From NCBI GenBank assembly GCA_022701275.1, contig CP031740.1, positions 5,345,001 to 5,409,000 on the forward strand: a stretch of 64,000 nucleotides of DNA. The letters run 5' to 3'. Below are positions 17,977 through 26,650 of this stretch, one piece after another; position 1 is the first letter of the stretch; every line of letters begins with the position of its first letter. The stretch is from Microcoleus vaginatus PCC 9802. Lineage in GTDB: Bacteria; Cyanobacteriota; Cyanobacteriia; Cyanobacteriales; Microcoleaceae. Below the pieces are notes generated by a model, which worked only from the letters and a program-made list of their open reading frames with translations, made no database searches and was not told where the DNA came from. The position numbers were made by a program, and so were the translations under genes.

Positions 17977-19707
17977 ATGGTGGTGAAAAGTGATTCGCGC
18001 AAGGTGCAACTTGAGAAAAAATCTCACCCTTGTTTCCCCTTCGCGGAGAGGGAAAGGGAAGAATTTCTCCCCTTTGGTGCAAGGAGAGGGGATCAGGGAG
18101 ACATTTCCAGCAAAAGCTGCCAGCTTGGTGATTGGGCAAGCAATGCTGTCAAAAGTTTAATTGTCCAAAGTTTAACAGTGTCAGTGCTGGCGGCGGTGGG
18201 TTCATCTCCTGCGGCGGCCCAGTTTTTGCCTCCTCCTCCTCCTCCTCCTCCCGCTTCGGGTTCTCCTGTTCCTGTACCGGTTCCGGTAGCACCGGGATTT
18301 CAGGGATTTCCGGCAAGTGCACCTTCAAGTGTACGATCGGAAGTTTACACTTTAGGCGCGGGCGATCGTATTCAAATGGACATCTTCAACGTCCCGGAAT
18401 ACAGCGGGCCCAACGGTCAACACCAAGTACAGGCCGACGGTTCCCTGAGTTTGCCGTTAATTGGCAGCGTTTCGGTGTACGGGATGACCTTAGAACAAGC
18501 TTCTAATGCTGTTAAGGACAGATACGGCAAATACCTAAAACGTCCTTGGATTACCCTGAAACTGCTGGCACCACGTCCTTTGCAAATTGCGATCGCGGGC
18601 GAAATCAACCGCCCCGGAGCCTATACAATATCCTCAGCAGCAGGCCCCGGAGGCACAGCAGAGCAAATGGGAACTCAAATGCCAACGATATCGCGGGCTC
18701 TGCGAATGGCCGGTGGAATTACCCAGTCAGCAGACGTGCGGCAAATCAAAATCCGCCGCCCCCAACGTAACGCACCGGAACAAATTATTAGTGTGGATTT
18801 GTGGGAATTATTGCAAAACGGCGATTTGCGGGCCGATATGACTTTGCGCGACGGCGATACTATATTTATTCCCACTGTAACTAGCCTCAACCGCCAAGAA
18901 GCACCGACTTTAGCAGTAGCTAACATTACCGGACAAAGCACTCAACCAATTAATATTGCTGTGGTGGGCGAAGTAACTCGCCCCGGTACTTATACTTTGG
19001 CAAAAGAGACTCAAAGTAGGGTACAAGAGAATGAAATGGGTGAAAATTCTGGTTTGTTTGCTGCCAGGGAAACCAACGGCGGGGAAACTGTTTTGCAGCA
19101 AACTGTAACGAGGGCAATTAAAATGGCGGGCGGCATTACGCCAGTAGCTGATATCAGACAAATACAAGTTCGCCGCCTGACACGGGCGGGTACAGAACAA
19201 ATTATTAATGTGAATTTGTGGCAACTTTTGGAAGGGGCAGATGTATCCCAAGATTTAGCGCTGCAACAGGGAGATACGGTAATCGTTCCCAAAGCCGAAA
19301 ATCTCGATGCAGTCCAAGACGAACAAGTTGCTAATTCTAATTTTTCACCGGATACGATTAAGGTGAATATTGTGGGAGAAGTCGTGAAACCCGGAGCGAT
19401 TGCGGTACTGCCAAACACTACTTTAAATCAAGCGCTGGTAGCAGCGGGAGGTTTTAATAAAGCGCGGGCCCAAATGGATTCGGTGAATTTAATTCGCCTC
19501 AATCCTAACGGCACAGTTTCCCAGCTAAATGTTAAGGTTGATTTTTCTGCAACAGCCAATGAAGAAACTAATCCCAAACTGCAAAATAATGATGTAATTA
19601 TGGTAAGGCGATCGGGTCGCGCTACGTTCTCGGATAATGTAGGCGGGACTCTCGCTCCTCTCAGCCCGCTGTTAGGAATATTTCGGTTGTTCGATATTTT
19701 TAGGTGA
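17977..19707 (+). CDS. Wza-like polysaccharide export protein with SLBB domains
   Basis: 576 residues. The order is: N-terminal extension (1-58), hydrophobic signal segment (about 59-81, SLIVQSLTVSVLAAVGSSPAAA), a Pro-rich stretch of eight prolines, the polysaccharide export domain (about 125-205, YTLGAGDRIQMDIFNVPEYSG) and three SLBB beta-grasp repeats. Each SLBB repeat opens with IAIAGEINRPGAY, IAVVGEVTRPGTY or VNIVGEVVKPGAI. It is the outer-membrane/periplasmic channel component of Wza/Wzc-type export, consistent with the Wzc-like kinase that follows. The N-terminal extension contains a translated repeat (about residues 15-42), so the signal sequence is unusually internal. A later start may be used. 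Confidence 0.9.
   Translation: MVVKSDSRKVQLEKKSHPCFPFAEREREEFLPFGARRGDQGDISSKSCQLGDWASNAVKSLIVQSLTVSVLAAVGSSPAAAQFLPPPPPPPPASGSPVPVPVPVAPGFQGFPASAPSSVRSEVYTLGAGDRIQMDIFNVPEYSGPNGQHQVQADGSLSLPLIGSVSVYGMTLEQASNAVKDRYGKYLKRPWITLKLLAPRPLQIAIAGEINRPGAYTISSAAGPGGTAEQMGTQMPTISRALRMAGGITQSADVRQIKIRRPQRNAPEQIISVDLWELLQNGDLRADMTLRDGDTIFIPTVTSLNRQEAPTLAVANITGQSTQPINIAVVGEVTRPGTYTLAKETQSRVQENEMGENSGLFAARETNGGETVLQQTVTRAIKMAGGITPVADIRQIQVRRLTRAGTEQIINVNLWQLLEGADVSQDLALQQGDTVIVPKAENLDAVQDEQVANSNFSPDTIKVNIVGEVVKPGAIAVLPNTTLNQALVAAGGFNKARAQMDSVNLIRLNPNGTVSQLNVKVDFSATANEETNPKLQNNDVIMVRRSGRATFSDNVGGTLAPLSPLLGIFRLFDIFR
18021..18100. repeat. Repeat DNA inserted at the 5' end of the Wza-like gene
   Basis: Purine/pyrimidine-biased palindromic DNA (TTCCCCTTCGCGGAGAGGGAA, TCTCCCCTTTGGTGCAAGGAGAGGGGA) of a kind dispersed in cyanobacterial intergenic regions. 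It is translated as SHPCFPFAEREREEFLPFGARRGDQ between the proposed start and the signal segment. Confidence 0.7.
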
Positions 19708-19769
19708 TTTGAATAGACTGGCATTAACACCTCAGAAACCCGCTTTCTAGAAAAAATTGCGGTTTGGTA

Positions 19770-22175
19770 ATGAAATATCTAGGCATCAACCGATTTCCTG
19801 AAACTCCGCCACCAATACAGACGTTTAAACTAATAAGTTGTAGAAATCAAATGAAACCAGGGAAACAATCTCAAGTAGCACTGTTTAATCATAAAAAAGC
19901 CGCTGATGTGCAAAAAATGTATTCTGGGCTTTATGAAGAAGATCAATTTTTAGGCAGAAACACAACCGAGGCAGAAGAGTTAAGTTTTTGGGAAGTTTGC
20001 CGCAGTCGCTCCATCTTAGTCATCGGCGTAGCAGCGGCCGTGACTACCGGAGTTTTCGCCTGGACACTGAATCAAAAAAGCGAGTACGAAGGGCGCTTTC
20101 AATTATTAGTAGAACCAGCGGTTACGCAAAATACTTTAGCAAAAATCTATTCGGGTGAGCTGAAAGTACAACCAGCGGGCCCAGCGACGACAGAAAATGC
20201 CGGTTTTGACTACGAATCCCAAATTCAAGTTTTGCAAAGCCCGCAAGTAATGTCGCCGATTATTAAACAGTTGCAGGCTAAGTATCCCGAAATAAATTAC
20301 AACTACCTCTTGAACCAAAAAGCAGATAATTTGCCGTTTTCTCAGGAAAGTAGGTTGTCAATTAATCGCTTCAAAAATACCAAGATTATCGAAGTGAGAT
20401 ATCGGGATTATAATCCGAAAAAAATTCAGTTTGTTTTGGAAAAAGTTGCGTTAGGATACCGCAACTACAGCGTGCAAGATACCACCACTCAAATTAGTCA
20501 GACTCTGGATTTTGTAAAATCGAAAATTCCCAACCAGCAAAAGCGCCAACAAGCTCTGCAAACAGAAATTCAAAAATTGCGGCAGCAGTACAATTTCATT
20601 GACCCGCAAATTCAAACCCAACAGCTTTCGCAGCAAATCAGCCAACTGCAAGCGCAAAGATTAGACGCGCAAACGCAGTTAAACCAGCAGAGATTGCTGT
20701 ATTCCAATCTGCAAAATCAGCTCGGACTGAACCAGCAGCAAGCGCTGATGGCCTCGGCTCTAAGTCAAGCTCCCCGCTATCAAGCGATGCTGACTCAATT
20801 GCAGCAATTAGAAGGACAAATTGCGATTAACTCGGCTACGTTTACAGACCAAACTCCGCAAATGCAATTGTTGCGAGAACAGCGCAAGAACCTGATTCCT
20901 TTGTTGCAGAAAGAAGCCCAACAGGTTCTGGGAACTGATTTGGCTAAGGTAAGTTCACAAGTGCTGGCTTTTCAAGATCCGGTGCGGATTAAGTTAATCG
21001 AGCAGTTGGTCGGTACTGCTAATTTAATTCAGGTGCTGGGTGTGCGGAATCAAGTTTTGGAACAAGCTGCTAAGCAGTTGAATCAATACTCTCAAAAATT
21101 CCCGGTGATTTTGCGACGCTATTCCGATTTGCAGCGCGAGTTGGATTTGACTAACAATACGCTGAATAGTTTGGTGGCAAAACAGCAAGCTTTGCAGCTT
21201 GAATCTGTGGGCAAAAAAGAGGTGGCTTGGGAAGTTATTGCTAAGCCGGAAATTCCGCGTTACAAAAATGGCGAGCTGATGGCTGTTGCTCCGATTATGC
21301 CTTTGAATTTGGCTTTGGGGGGATTGGCTGGTTTGCTGTTTGGTATGCTGGCGGCGCAGTTGGCGGAACGGTTTAATAATAAAACGGTGTTCCAAACTCC
21401 AGAGGATGTCAAACAGTCGATTCGCCTGCCTTTGTTGGGGGTAATTCCTGCTAGCGATAAAATTTTGAGACTTCCTCCTGCTGAGACAAGCCGGGTGGAT
21501 GTGGCAATTTCGCCGATGCCGACGGATGCTTTTCAAGAAGCTTTTCGATCGCTCAATGCGAATATTCGCTTACTCAACCTTGATACTCCGATCAATTCTT
21601 GTGTAATTACTTCTTGTCAAGTAGCTGACGGCAAGTCTACTGTAGCAGTCAATCTGGCGCGGGCGGCTGCTGCAATGGGCCAGCAAGTGCTGTTAGTGGA
21701 TGCCGATTTGCGGCGCCCGCAGGTACACGAAATGCTGGGTTTACCGAATTGGCAAGGCTTGCACAATGTGATTGCTGAGGATGTGGATGTGGAACAGGTG
21801 ATTTTGCGATCGCCCCGCGATGAAAATTTGTTTGTCTTAACTTCCGGCCCGGTTCCTCTCGATCCCACAAAGGTGCTTTCTTCCCGAAAAATGCCGCATT
21901 TAATGGCAGCTTTGTCAAGTCATTTTGACTTAGTTATTTACGATACTCCACCGCTTTTGGGTTTGGCGGATGCGAATTTGTTGGCGGCTCACACTAACGG
22001 ATTGATGCTGGTAGTGGGGCTGCACCAAACTGAGCGGGAGGCGCTGTTGTTGGCTTTTGAAGATTTAAAAATGGCGGGAATTCCGCTGTTGGGAATGGTG
22101 GCGAATAACGATAAAGGCAGCAGGTATTACTATCAGTCTTACGTGCAGGATTACGTCCAGGAACAGTCTGTTTAA
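19770..22175 (+). CDS. Wzc-like polysaccharide biosynthesis tyrosine autokinase
   Basis: About 800 residues. The start is uncertain: ATG at 19770, ATG at 19851 (MKPGKQSQVA) or a TTG at 19764. Wzz-type chain-length domain with transmembrane segments near residues 87-105 and about 505-525, and a long Gln-rich coiled coil between them. C-terminal BY-kinase: Walker A CQVADGKST, Walker A' VLLVDADLRRP, Walker B LVIYDTPP. A tyrosine cluster at the end (SRYYYQSYVQDYV) is the expected autophosphorylation site. It works with the preceding Wza-like protein in chain-length control and export of an exopolysaccharide. A repeat-like AAACCCGCTTTCTAG string fills the gap between the two genes. Confidence 0.92.
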   Translation: MKYLGINRFPETPPPIQTFKLISCRNQMKPGKQSQVALFNHKKAADVQKMYSGLYEEDQFLGRNTTEAEELSFWEVCRSRSILVIGVAAAVTTGVFAWTLNQKSEYEGRFQLLVEPAVTQNTLAKIYSGELKVQPAGPATTENAGFDYESQIQVLQSPQVMSPIIKQLQAKYPEINYNYLLNQKADNLPFSQESRLSINRFKNTKIIEVRYRDYNPKKIQFVLEKVALGYRNYSVQDTTTQISQTLDFVKSKIPNQQKRQQALQTEIQKLRQQYNFIDPQIQTQQLSQQISQLQAQRLDAQTQLNQQRLLYSNLQNQLGLNQQQALMASALSQAPRYQAMLTQLQQLEGQIAINSATFTDQTPQMQLLREQRKNLIPLLQKEAQQVLGTDLAKVSSQVLAFQDPVRIKLIEQLVGTANLIQVLGVRNQVLEQAAKQLNQYSQKFPVILRRYSDLQRELDLTNNTLNSLVAKQQALQLESVGKKEVAWEVIAKPEIPRYKNGELMAVAPIMPLNLALGGLAGLLFGMLAAQLAERFNNKTVFQTPEDVKQSIRLPLLGVIPASDKILRLPPAETSRVDVAISPMPTDAFQEAFRSLNANIRLLNLDTPINSCVITSCQVADGKSTVAVNLARAAAAMGQQVLLVDADLRRPQVHEMLGLPNWQGLHNVIAEDVDVEQVILRSPRDENLFVLTSGPVPLDPTKVLSSRKMPHLMAALSSHFDLVIYDTPPLLGLADANLLAAHTNGLMLVVGLHQTEREALLLAFEDLKMAGIPLLGMVANNDKGSRYYYQSYVQDYVQEQSV

Positions 22176-22534
22176 GGGAGAGGAATTGAGAAATGTGTAG
22201 TGGAACAGGCCGGAAAGCCTGTTCTTGAGAATGCAAGGCGGGCGGGATACCCGACAAGATATTTCATCCATCTTGCACCATTAATTGTGAATAAAGCTGT
22301 CAGGGGCGGGCGGGACGCCCCACAAAAACATTTAACTTTTGTGGAACAGGTCGTCTAGCCTGTTCTTGAGATTTGTGCGTGATTTCAGAAAGACAAATTT
22401 TCTTAAGATTTGCGATCGAGACTCTGAACTATAATTAAAAGTAGAGAAATTTAAACAAATCGCGGCACTTGCAACTTGGCAAGACCTGAAAGAAAACGTG
22501 GCTGGTAAATTCCTATTTTGTAATACCTTGATAC
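22176..22534. repeat. Intergenic repeat cluster (GGAACAGGC / GGGCGGGACGCC types)
   Basis: Two copies of GTGGAACAGG...AGCCTGTTCTTGAGA (about 22199-22230 and 22340-22372) flank GGGCGGGACGCCCC. Clearly related strings (GGAACGGGC..GCCCGTTCC) occur at 42350-42500. No open frame. The segment from about 22440 on is the leader of the next gene. Confidence 0.7.
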
Positions 22535-22569
22535 AACTCCCTGCCGAGGCTGAAAACTAGCAGGGAGTT
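22535..22569 (+). terminator. Strong hairpin in the leader of the TCA-bypass operon
   Basis: AACTCCCTGC (22535-22544) pairs perfectly with GCAGGGAGTT (22560-22569), followed by TTGTGTTTTT and, 12 bases later, the ribosome binding site ACAGGAGATGAAACC and the ATG at 22598. It has the form of an intrinsic terminator placed before the gene, so it is either the end of a small RNA or an attenuator. Confidence 0.6.
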
Positions 22570-22597
22570 TTGTGTTTTTCACACAGGAGATGAAACC

Positions 22598-23965
22598 ATG
22601 GCTATTGCTACTATCAACCCGGCAACGGGAGAAACGCTGAAAACTTTCGAGCAGATCGCGGATGAGGTAATAGAAGCTAAGCTGGAATTAGCACAGCAAG
22701 CTTTTAAAAAATACCGCCAACTGCCGTTTGAGCAGAGAGCCCTGTGGATGCAGAAAGCTGCAGACATCTTGGAGCGCGATCGCGAAATTTACGCTGAAAT
22801 GATGACCCGGGAAATGGGCAAAACGCTCAAATCTGCGATCGGCGAAGTGGAAAAATGCGCCTTAGTTTGCCGCTATTACGCCAAAAATGCCGCTCAATTT
22901 ATGGCAGACGTACCGGCAACCACTGACGCTAGCAGCAGCTTTGTCCGCTACCAACCGCTGGGCCCTATTTTAGCCGTTATGCCGTGGAATTTCCCATTTT
23001 GGCAAGTTTTTCGGTTTGCGGCGCCAGCACTGATGGCGGGCAATGTCGGCTTGCTAAAACACGCTTCCAACGTGCCTCAGTGCGCTTTGAAAATCGAAGA
23101 AATTTTCACGCTTGCTGGCTTTCCCGAAGGAGTTTTTCAAACTTTGTTAGTCGGCGCCGACAAAGTAGCCGATCTCATTGCGGACGATCGCATAAAAGCA
23201 GCAACTCTCACCGGTAGCGAACCAGCGGGTGAAAGTTTGGCAGCAAATGCGGGCAAAAATTTGAAAAAAGTAGTGCTGGAATTGGGAGGAAGCGACCCCT
23301 TTATTGTGATGTCCAGCGCCGATTTACCTGCAGCTTTATCAACTGCTGTGACAGCCCGGATGCTCAATAACGGTCAATCTTGCATCGCCGCCAAACGCTT
23401 TATTTTAGCAGAAGAGATTGCCGACGAATTCATCACAGGATTTGTCGAAAAATTCGAGCAATTAAAAGTAGGCGATCCGATGTTGCCCGAAACCGATATC
23501 GGCCCTTTAGCGACTCCCACAATCCTCAAAGACTTGGACAATCAAGTGCAAAATTGCGTCCAATCGGGAGCAAAACTTCTGACAGGTGGCCGCCCATTGT
23601 CAGAGAAGGCCGGCAATTTCTACTTGCCAACTATTCTGGCAGACATTCCCCCGAATGCCTCTGCCCGTCAAGAAGAATTTTTCGGACCCGTAGCTTTAGT
23701 ATTCCGAGTTGCAGACATGGATGAGGCGATCGCCCTCGCAAACAGCACATCTTTTGGCTTGGGTGCGTCAGCTTGGACTACAGTAAACTCAGAGAGCGAT
23801 CGCTTTATTTCCGAACTAGAGGCCGGCGCGGTATTCATCAACGGTTTAGTAAAATCCGACCCGAGATTGCCCTTCGGCGGCATCAAACGTTCCGGTTACG
23901 GACGCGAATTGAGCATCCAAGGAATGCACGAATTTGTTAACATAAAAACAGTGTGGGTGAAATAA
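22598..23965 (+). CDS. Succinate-semialdehyde dehydrogenase (NAD(P)+)
   Basis: 455 residues; ATG preceded by AGGAGATG. Aldehyde dehydrogenase family: the active-site Glu in LELGGSDPF and the catalytic Cys in NNGQSCIAAKR are present, as are MPWNFPFWQVFR and the C-terminal PFGGIKRSGYGRELS. Residue pattern and length match the cyanobacterial SSADH that oxidises succinic semialdehyde to succinate. The next gene is the 2-oxoglutarate decarboxylase, so together they complete the TCA cycle from 2-oxoglutarate to succinate without 2-OGDH. The pair was described by Zhang and Bryant (2011) for Synechococcus 7002. Confidence 0.93.
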   Translation: MAIATINPATGETLKTFEQIADEVIEAKLELAQQAFKKYRQLPFEQRALWMQKAADILERDREIYAEMMTREMGKTLKSAIGEVEKCALVCRYYAKNAAQFMADVPATTDASSSFVRYQPLGPILAVMPWNFPFWQVFRFAAPALMAGNVGLLKHASNVPQCALKIEEIFTLAGFPEGVFQTLLVGADKVADLIADDRIKAATLTGSEPAGESLAANAGKNLKKVVLELGGSDPFIVMSSADLPAALSTAVTARMLNNGQSCIAAKRFILAEEIADEFITGFVEKFEQLKVGDPMLPETDIGPLATPTILKDLDNQVQNCVQSGAKLLTGGRPLSEKAGNFYLPTILADIPPNASARQEEFFGPVALVFRVADMDEAIALANSTSFGLGASAWTTVNSESDRFISELEAGAVFINGLVKSDPRLPFGGIKRSGYGRELSIQGMHEFVNIKTVWVK

Positions 23966-24109
23966 GCTCCCACTCTATCAACCGATCGCACAAATCTACA
24001 TAAGTCTGCGTTTATCTGCGTTTACCTGCGGTTAAAAATTCCCATTTAGTATTTTTGCGATCGGTTTAAAAAGACCAAAAACCCCCATTAACCGAGGAGA
24101 GAAACGGAA

Positions 24110-25747
24110 ATGAACACAGCTCAACTATTGGTAAAATGTTTAGAAAATGAAGGCGTCGAATACGTCTTCGGACTTCCTGGAGAAGAAAATTTAGAAATTC
24201 TAGAAGCCCTGAGAAACTCTTCAATTAAATTTATTACTACTCGCCACGAACAAGGCGCGGCTTTCATGGCCGACGTTTACGGTCGTCTCACCGGCAAAGC
24301 CGGCGTTTGCTTGTCCACCTTGGGCCCAGGCGCAACTAACTTAATGACAGGAGTTGCTGACGCCAACTTAGACGGCGCTCCTTTAATAGCAATTACCGGA
24401 CAAGTGGGCACAGACAGGATGCACATAGAATCGCACCAATATTTAGATTTGGTTGCCATGTTTGAGCCAGTTACTAAGTGGAATGCTCAAATTGTTCGCC
24501 CCAGCACGACGGCAGAAATTGTCCGCAAAGCCTTTAAAGTAGCTCAAAGTGAAAAGCCGGGAGCAGTTCACATTGACTTACCTGAAAACATCGCAGCAAT
24601 GCCTGCTGAAGGAAATCCGCTCACCAAAGACAACCGCGAAAAAACTTTTGGCGCTTACCAAAGCTTGAATAAAGCCGCTGTGGCAATTTCCAAGGCAAAA
24701 AGTCCTCTGCTTTTAGTAGGAAACGGCGCAATCCGCGCTAACGCCAGCGATGCTTTGACACAATTTGCTACTCGATTGAATATTCCTGTAGCTAATACTT
24801 TCATGGGCAAAGGTGTAATTCCTTACACTCATCCTTTGGCACTGTGGACGACGGGATTGCAAAAACGGGATTATATTAGCTGTGCTTTTGAAGAAACGGA
24901 TTTAGTGATTGCTGTTGGCTACGATTTGATTGAATATTCCCCGAAGAAGTGGAATCCAGAAGGAAAAATTCCTATTATTCACATTGGATCTTTGCCAGCA
25001 GAAATTGACAGCAGTTATATTCCTCTTATAGAAGTTGTGGGAGATATTTCTGATTCCCTCAATGAAATTTTGCAGCGTGCCGATCGCATGGAGAAAGTAG
25101 ATCCTTTTGCTAAGCAATTGCGGGCGGATATTCGCGCTGGGTACGAACAATATGCAGCCGACGACGGTTTCCCGATCAAGCCACAAAAACTCATTTACGA
25201 TTTGCGGCAAGTCCTGGGCCCGGAAGATATTCTGATATCTGATGTGGGAGCTCACAAAATGTGGATCGCGCGGCACTATCATTGCGATCGCCCCAATACC
25301 TGTTTGATTTCCAACGGATTTGCGGCGATGGGAATTGCGATTCCGGGTGCGGTGGCTGCAAAACTCGTTTATCCCGATCGCAAAGTAATAGCAGCCACCG
25401 GCGACGGCGGTTTTATGATGAACTGTCAAGAGTTAGAAACTGCTTTGCGAGTCGGTACTAATTTTGTGACGCTAATCTTTAATGATGGCGGCTACGGCTT
25501 AATTGAATGGAAGCAACAAGATTATTTTGGTCATTCAGATTTCGTCAAGTTTGGCAATCCCGATTTTGTGAAATTTGCCGAAAGTATGGGTTTAAAAGGC
25601 TATCGTGTGGAAGCTGCAACCGATTTTATTCCGATTCTGAAAGAAGCCCTGGCTCAAGATGTCCCTTGCGTGATTGACTGTCCGGTAGACTACCGGGAAA
25701 ATGCGCGTTTCAGTCAATTATCTGGGGATATGAGTTGCAATTTGTAA
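24110..25747 (+). CDS. 2-Oxoglutarate decarboxylase (ThDP enzyme)
   Basis: 545 residues, ATG preceded by GAGGAGAGAAACGG. ThDP-enzyme fold of the acetolactate-synthase group: Glu of RHEQGAAFMADVYGR, LSTLGPGATNL and the ThDP/Mg motif GDGGFMMNCQELETAL ending in FNDGGYG. Context separates it from true acetolactate synthase: it directly follows succinate-semialdehyde dehydrogenase, as in other cyanobacteria where this enzyme makes succinic semialdehyde from 2-oxoglutarate. No FAD or regulatory-subunit neighbour is present. It is commonly mis-annotated as IlvB. A hairpin follows the stop. Confidence 0.9.
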   Translation: MNTAQLLVKCLENEGVEYVFGLPGEENLEILEALRNSSIKFITTRHEQGAAFMADVYGRLTGKAGVCLSTLGPGATNLMTGVADANLDGAPLIAITGQVGTDRMHIESHQYLDLVAMFEPVTKWNAQIVRPSTTAEIVRKAFKVAQSEKPGAVHIDLPENIAAMPAEGNPLTKDNREKTFGAYQSLNKAAVAISKAKSPLLLVGNGAIRANASDALTQFATRLNIPVANTFMGKGVIPYTHPLALWTTGLQKRDYISCAFEETDLVIAVGYDLIEYSPKKWNPEGKIPIIHIGSLPAEIDSSYIPLIEVVGDISDSLNEILQRADRMEKVDPFAKQLRADIRAGYEQYAADDGFPIKPQKLIYDLRQVLGPEDILISDVGAHKMWIARHYHCDRPNTCLISNGFAAMGIAIPGAVAAKLVYPDRKVIAATGDGGFMMNCQELETALRVGTNFVTLIFNDGGYGLIEWKQQDYFGHSDFVKFGNPDFVKFAESMGLKGYRVEAATDFIPILKEALAQDVPCVIDCPVDYRENARFSQLSGDMSCNL

Positions 25748-25762
25748 GAGTAGCCCGAAATC

Positions 25763-25785
25763 AGGAAACGGCACTGCCGTTTCCT
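25763..25785 (+). terminator. 23-nt palindrome after the 2-OGDC gene
   Basis: AGGAAACGGCA-C-TGCCGTTTCCT is a perfect palindrome around one central base. It lies 16 bases past the stop and directly before IS630 debris. The GGGAAACGGC..GCCGTTTCCC core also occurs, in frame, in the gene at 43862. Confidence 0.55.
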
Positions 25786-25792
25786 CCATCGC

Positions 25793-26047
25793 CGTACAGA
25801 CTCTCGACAGATTATTGAGGCTTGGATTACACAAGCTGGAGCGCAACTCATTTATTTATCTCCCTACTCTCCCGATTTTAATCCGATTGAAAACTGTTGG
25901 TCTAAGTTCAAAGCCTATTTACGCGCCGTGGCCGCTCGGTGTCGAGATATTGTCGAAACCGCTTTAGTTGATGCGATTGATTCCCTCACACTTAAAGATA
26001 TTGAAAATTGGTTTACTCATTGCTGTTACTGTACTACACAAAGTTAG
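25793..26047 (+). pseudogene. IS630-family transposase, C-terminal remnant
   Basis: An 84-codon open stretch without a start reads RTDSRQIIEAWITQAGAQLIYLSPYSPDFNPIENCWSKFK and continues to a TAG. PYSPDFNPIE is the hallmark C-terminal motif of IS630/Tc1-mariner DDE transposases, with the catalytic Glu. The whole N-terminal two thirds is missing, so this is a fossil. It is a different subtype from the one at 26651-27530 and lies in the opposite orientation. Confidence 0.85.
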
Positions 26048-26235
26048 AAAAGGCTGTATGCTTGACCTACTCTTAGAGTCAAAGTTAGCTCGCTCTTGGT
26101 ACTGCGATCGCCTCAACCCGCTCTCAACCGCCGCCAATTCGGTGAAGGTCGGGGATGGAGGCTGGGTAGGAGGATCGCTAAGTTCTCAGCTTCGATCTCA
26201 TATTGGCGATCGCAGTGATCGTAAAAGCTATTTAT
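26048..26235. other. Intergenic, nothing identified
   Basis: Two GCGATCGC octamers and no structure or frame that I can support. The promoter of the minus-strand gene below does not lie here, so this is probably transposon-flanking DNA. Confidence 0.4.
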
Positions 26236-26571
26236 TTAGCCTTTTACGTTAACCTCAAGGAGATGTTCTTTTTGTCGTTCGCTGCTCCCAGCGTGCTGCT
26301 GGAAAAACTGAATCATAGAATGTCCCGGTTTTAAACCCCGTATCTTGAACACTTCATCTTTGCTAGCGCCAGTAATCATCATCCGTATCTCTCCAGGTTT
26401 AGGTTCTTCTAAATCCTCATCATCATCCTCACGATCTACTGGTAAAACATCCACTACCTGGCTGGTTTGAATCACTTCATAAGTCCGAAAAATGCCCGTT
26501 GTTCCCCATCCTGGTAGTGTAAGGGTATAGGTTTCGTCAATTCTAAGGTCTATTTTTTTTGGTAGTTTCAT
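26236..26571 (-). CDS. Small protein resembling chagasin/I42 protease inhibitors
   Basis: 111 residues, no signal peptide. The pattern resembles the I42 (chagasin) immunoglobulin-like fold: an early TTG loop (GWGTTGIFRTYEV), an acidic insert (DREDDDEDLEEPKPGE) and a C-terminal VFKIRGLKPGHSMIQFFQQ segment, close to the family's F-x-L-K-P-G-x-x-x-x-x-F. Chagasin-type proteins inhibit papain-like cysteine proteases. The resemblance is by eye and moderate; a hypothetical beta protein is the fallback. It lies between two IS630 remnants and may have come with them or been left between them. Confidence 0.5.
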   Translation of the reverse strand: MKLPKKIDLRIDETYTLTLPGWGTTGIFRTYEVIQTSQVVDVLPVDREDDDEDLEEPKPGEIRMMITGASKDEVFKIRGLKPGHSMIQFFQQHAGSSERQKEHLLEVNVKG

Positions 26572-26650
26572 AACCTGTCGATGATCATTTTTTGGACTTA
26601 AACAGTATATCTCTAAAGGATAAAATCATCTATGGCCATAGCCATATTCA

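Noticed and set aside
17409-19707. Sulfated-polysaccharide cluster (cysC with export genes)
   Set aside because: Only the neighbourhood suggests it; no sulfotransferase gene is present in the window.
22440-22597. Glutamine riboswitch in the leader of the SSADH gene
   Set aside because: I looked for the glnA-type conserved core and did not find it; only a terminator-like hairpin can be supported.
24110-25747. Acetolactate synthase (ilvB) as the name for this gene
   Set aside because: Direct adjacency to succinate-semialdehyde dehydrogenase and lack of a regulatory subunit gene favour 2-oxoglutarate decarboxylase.
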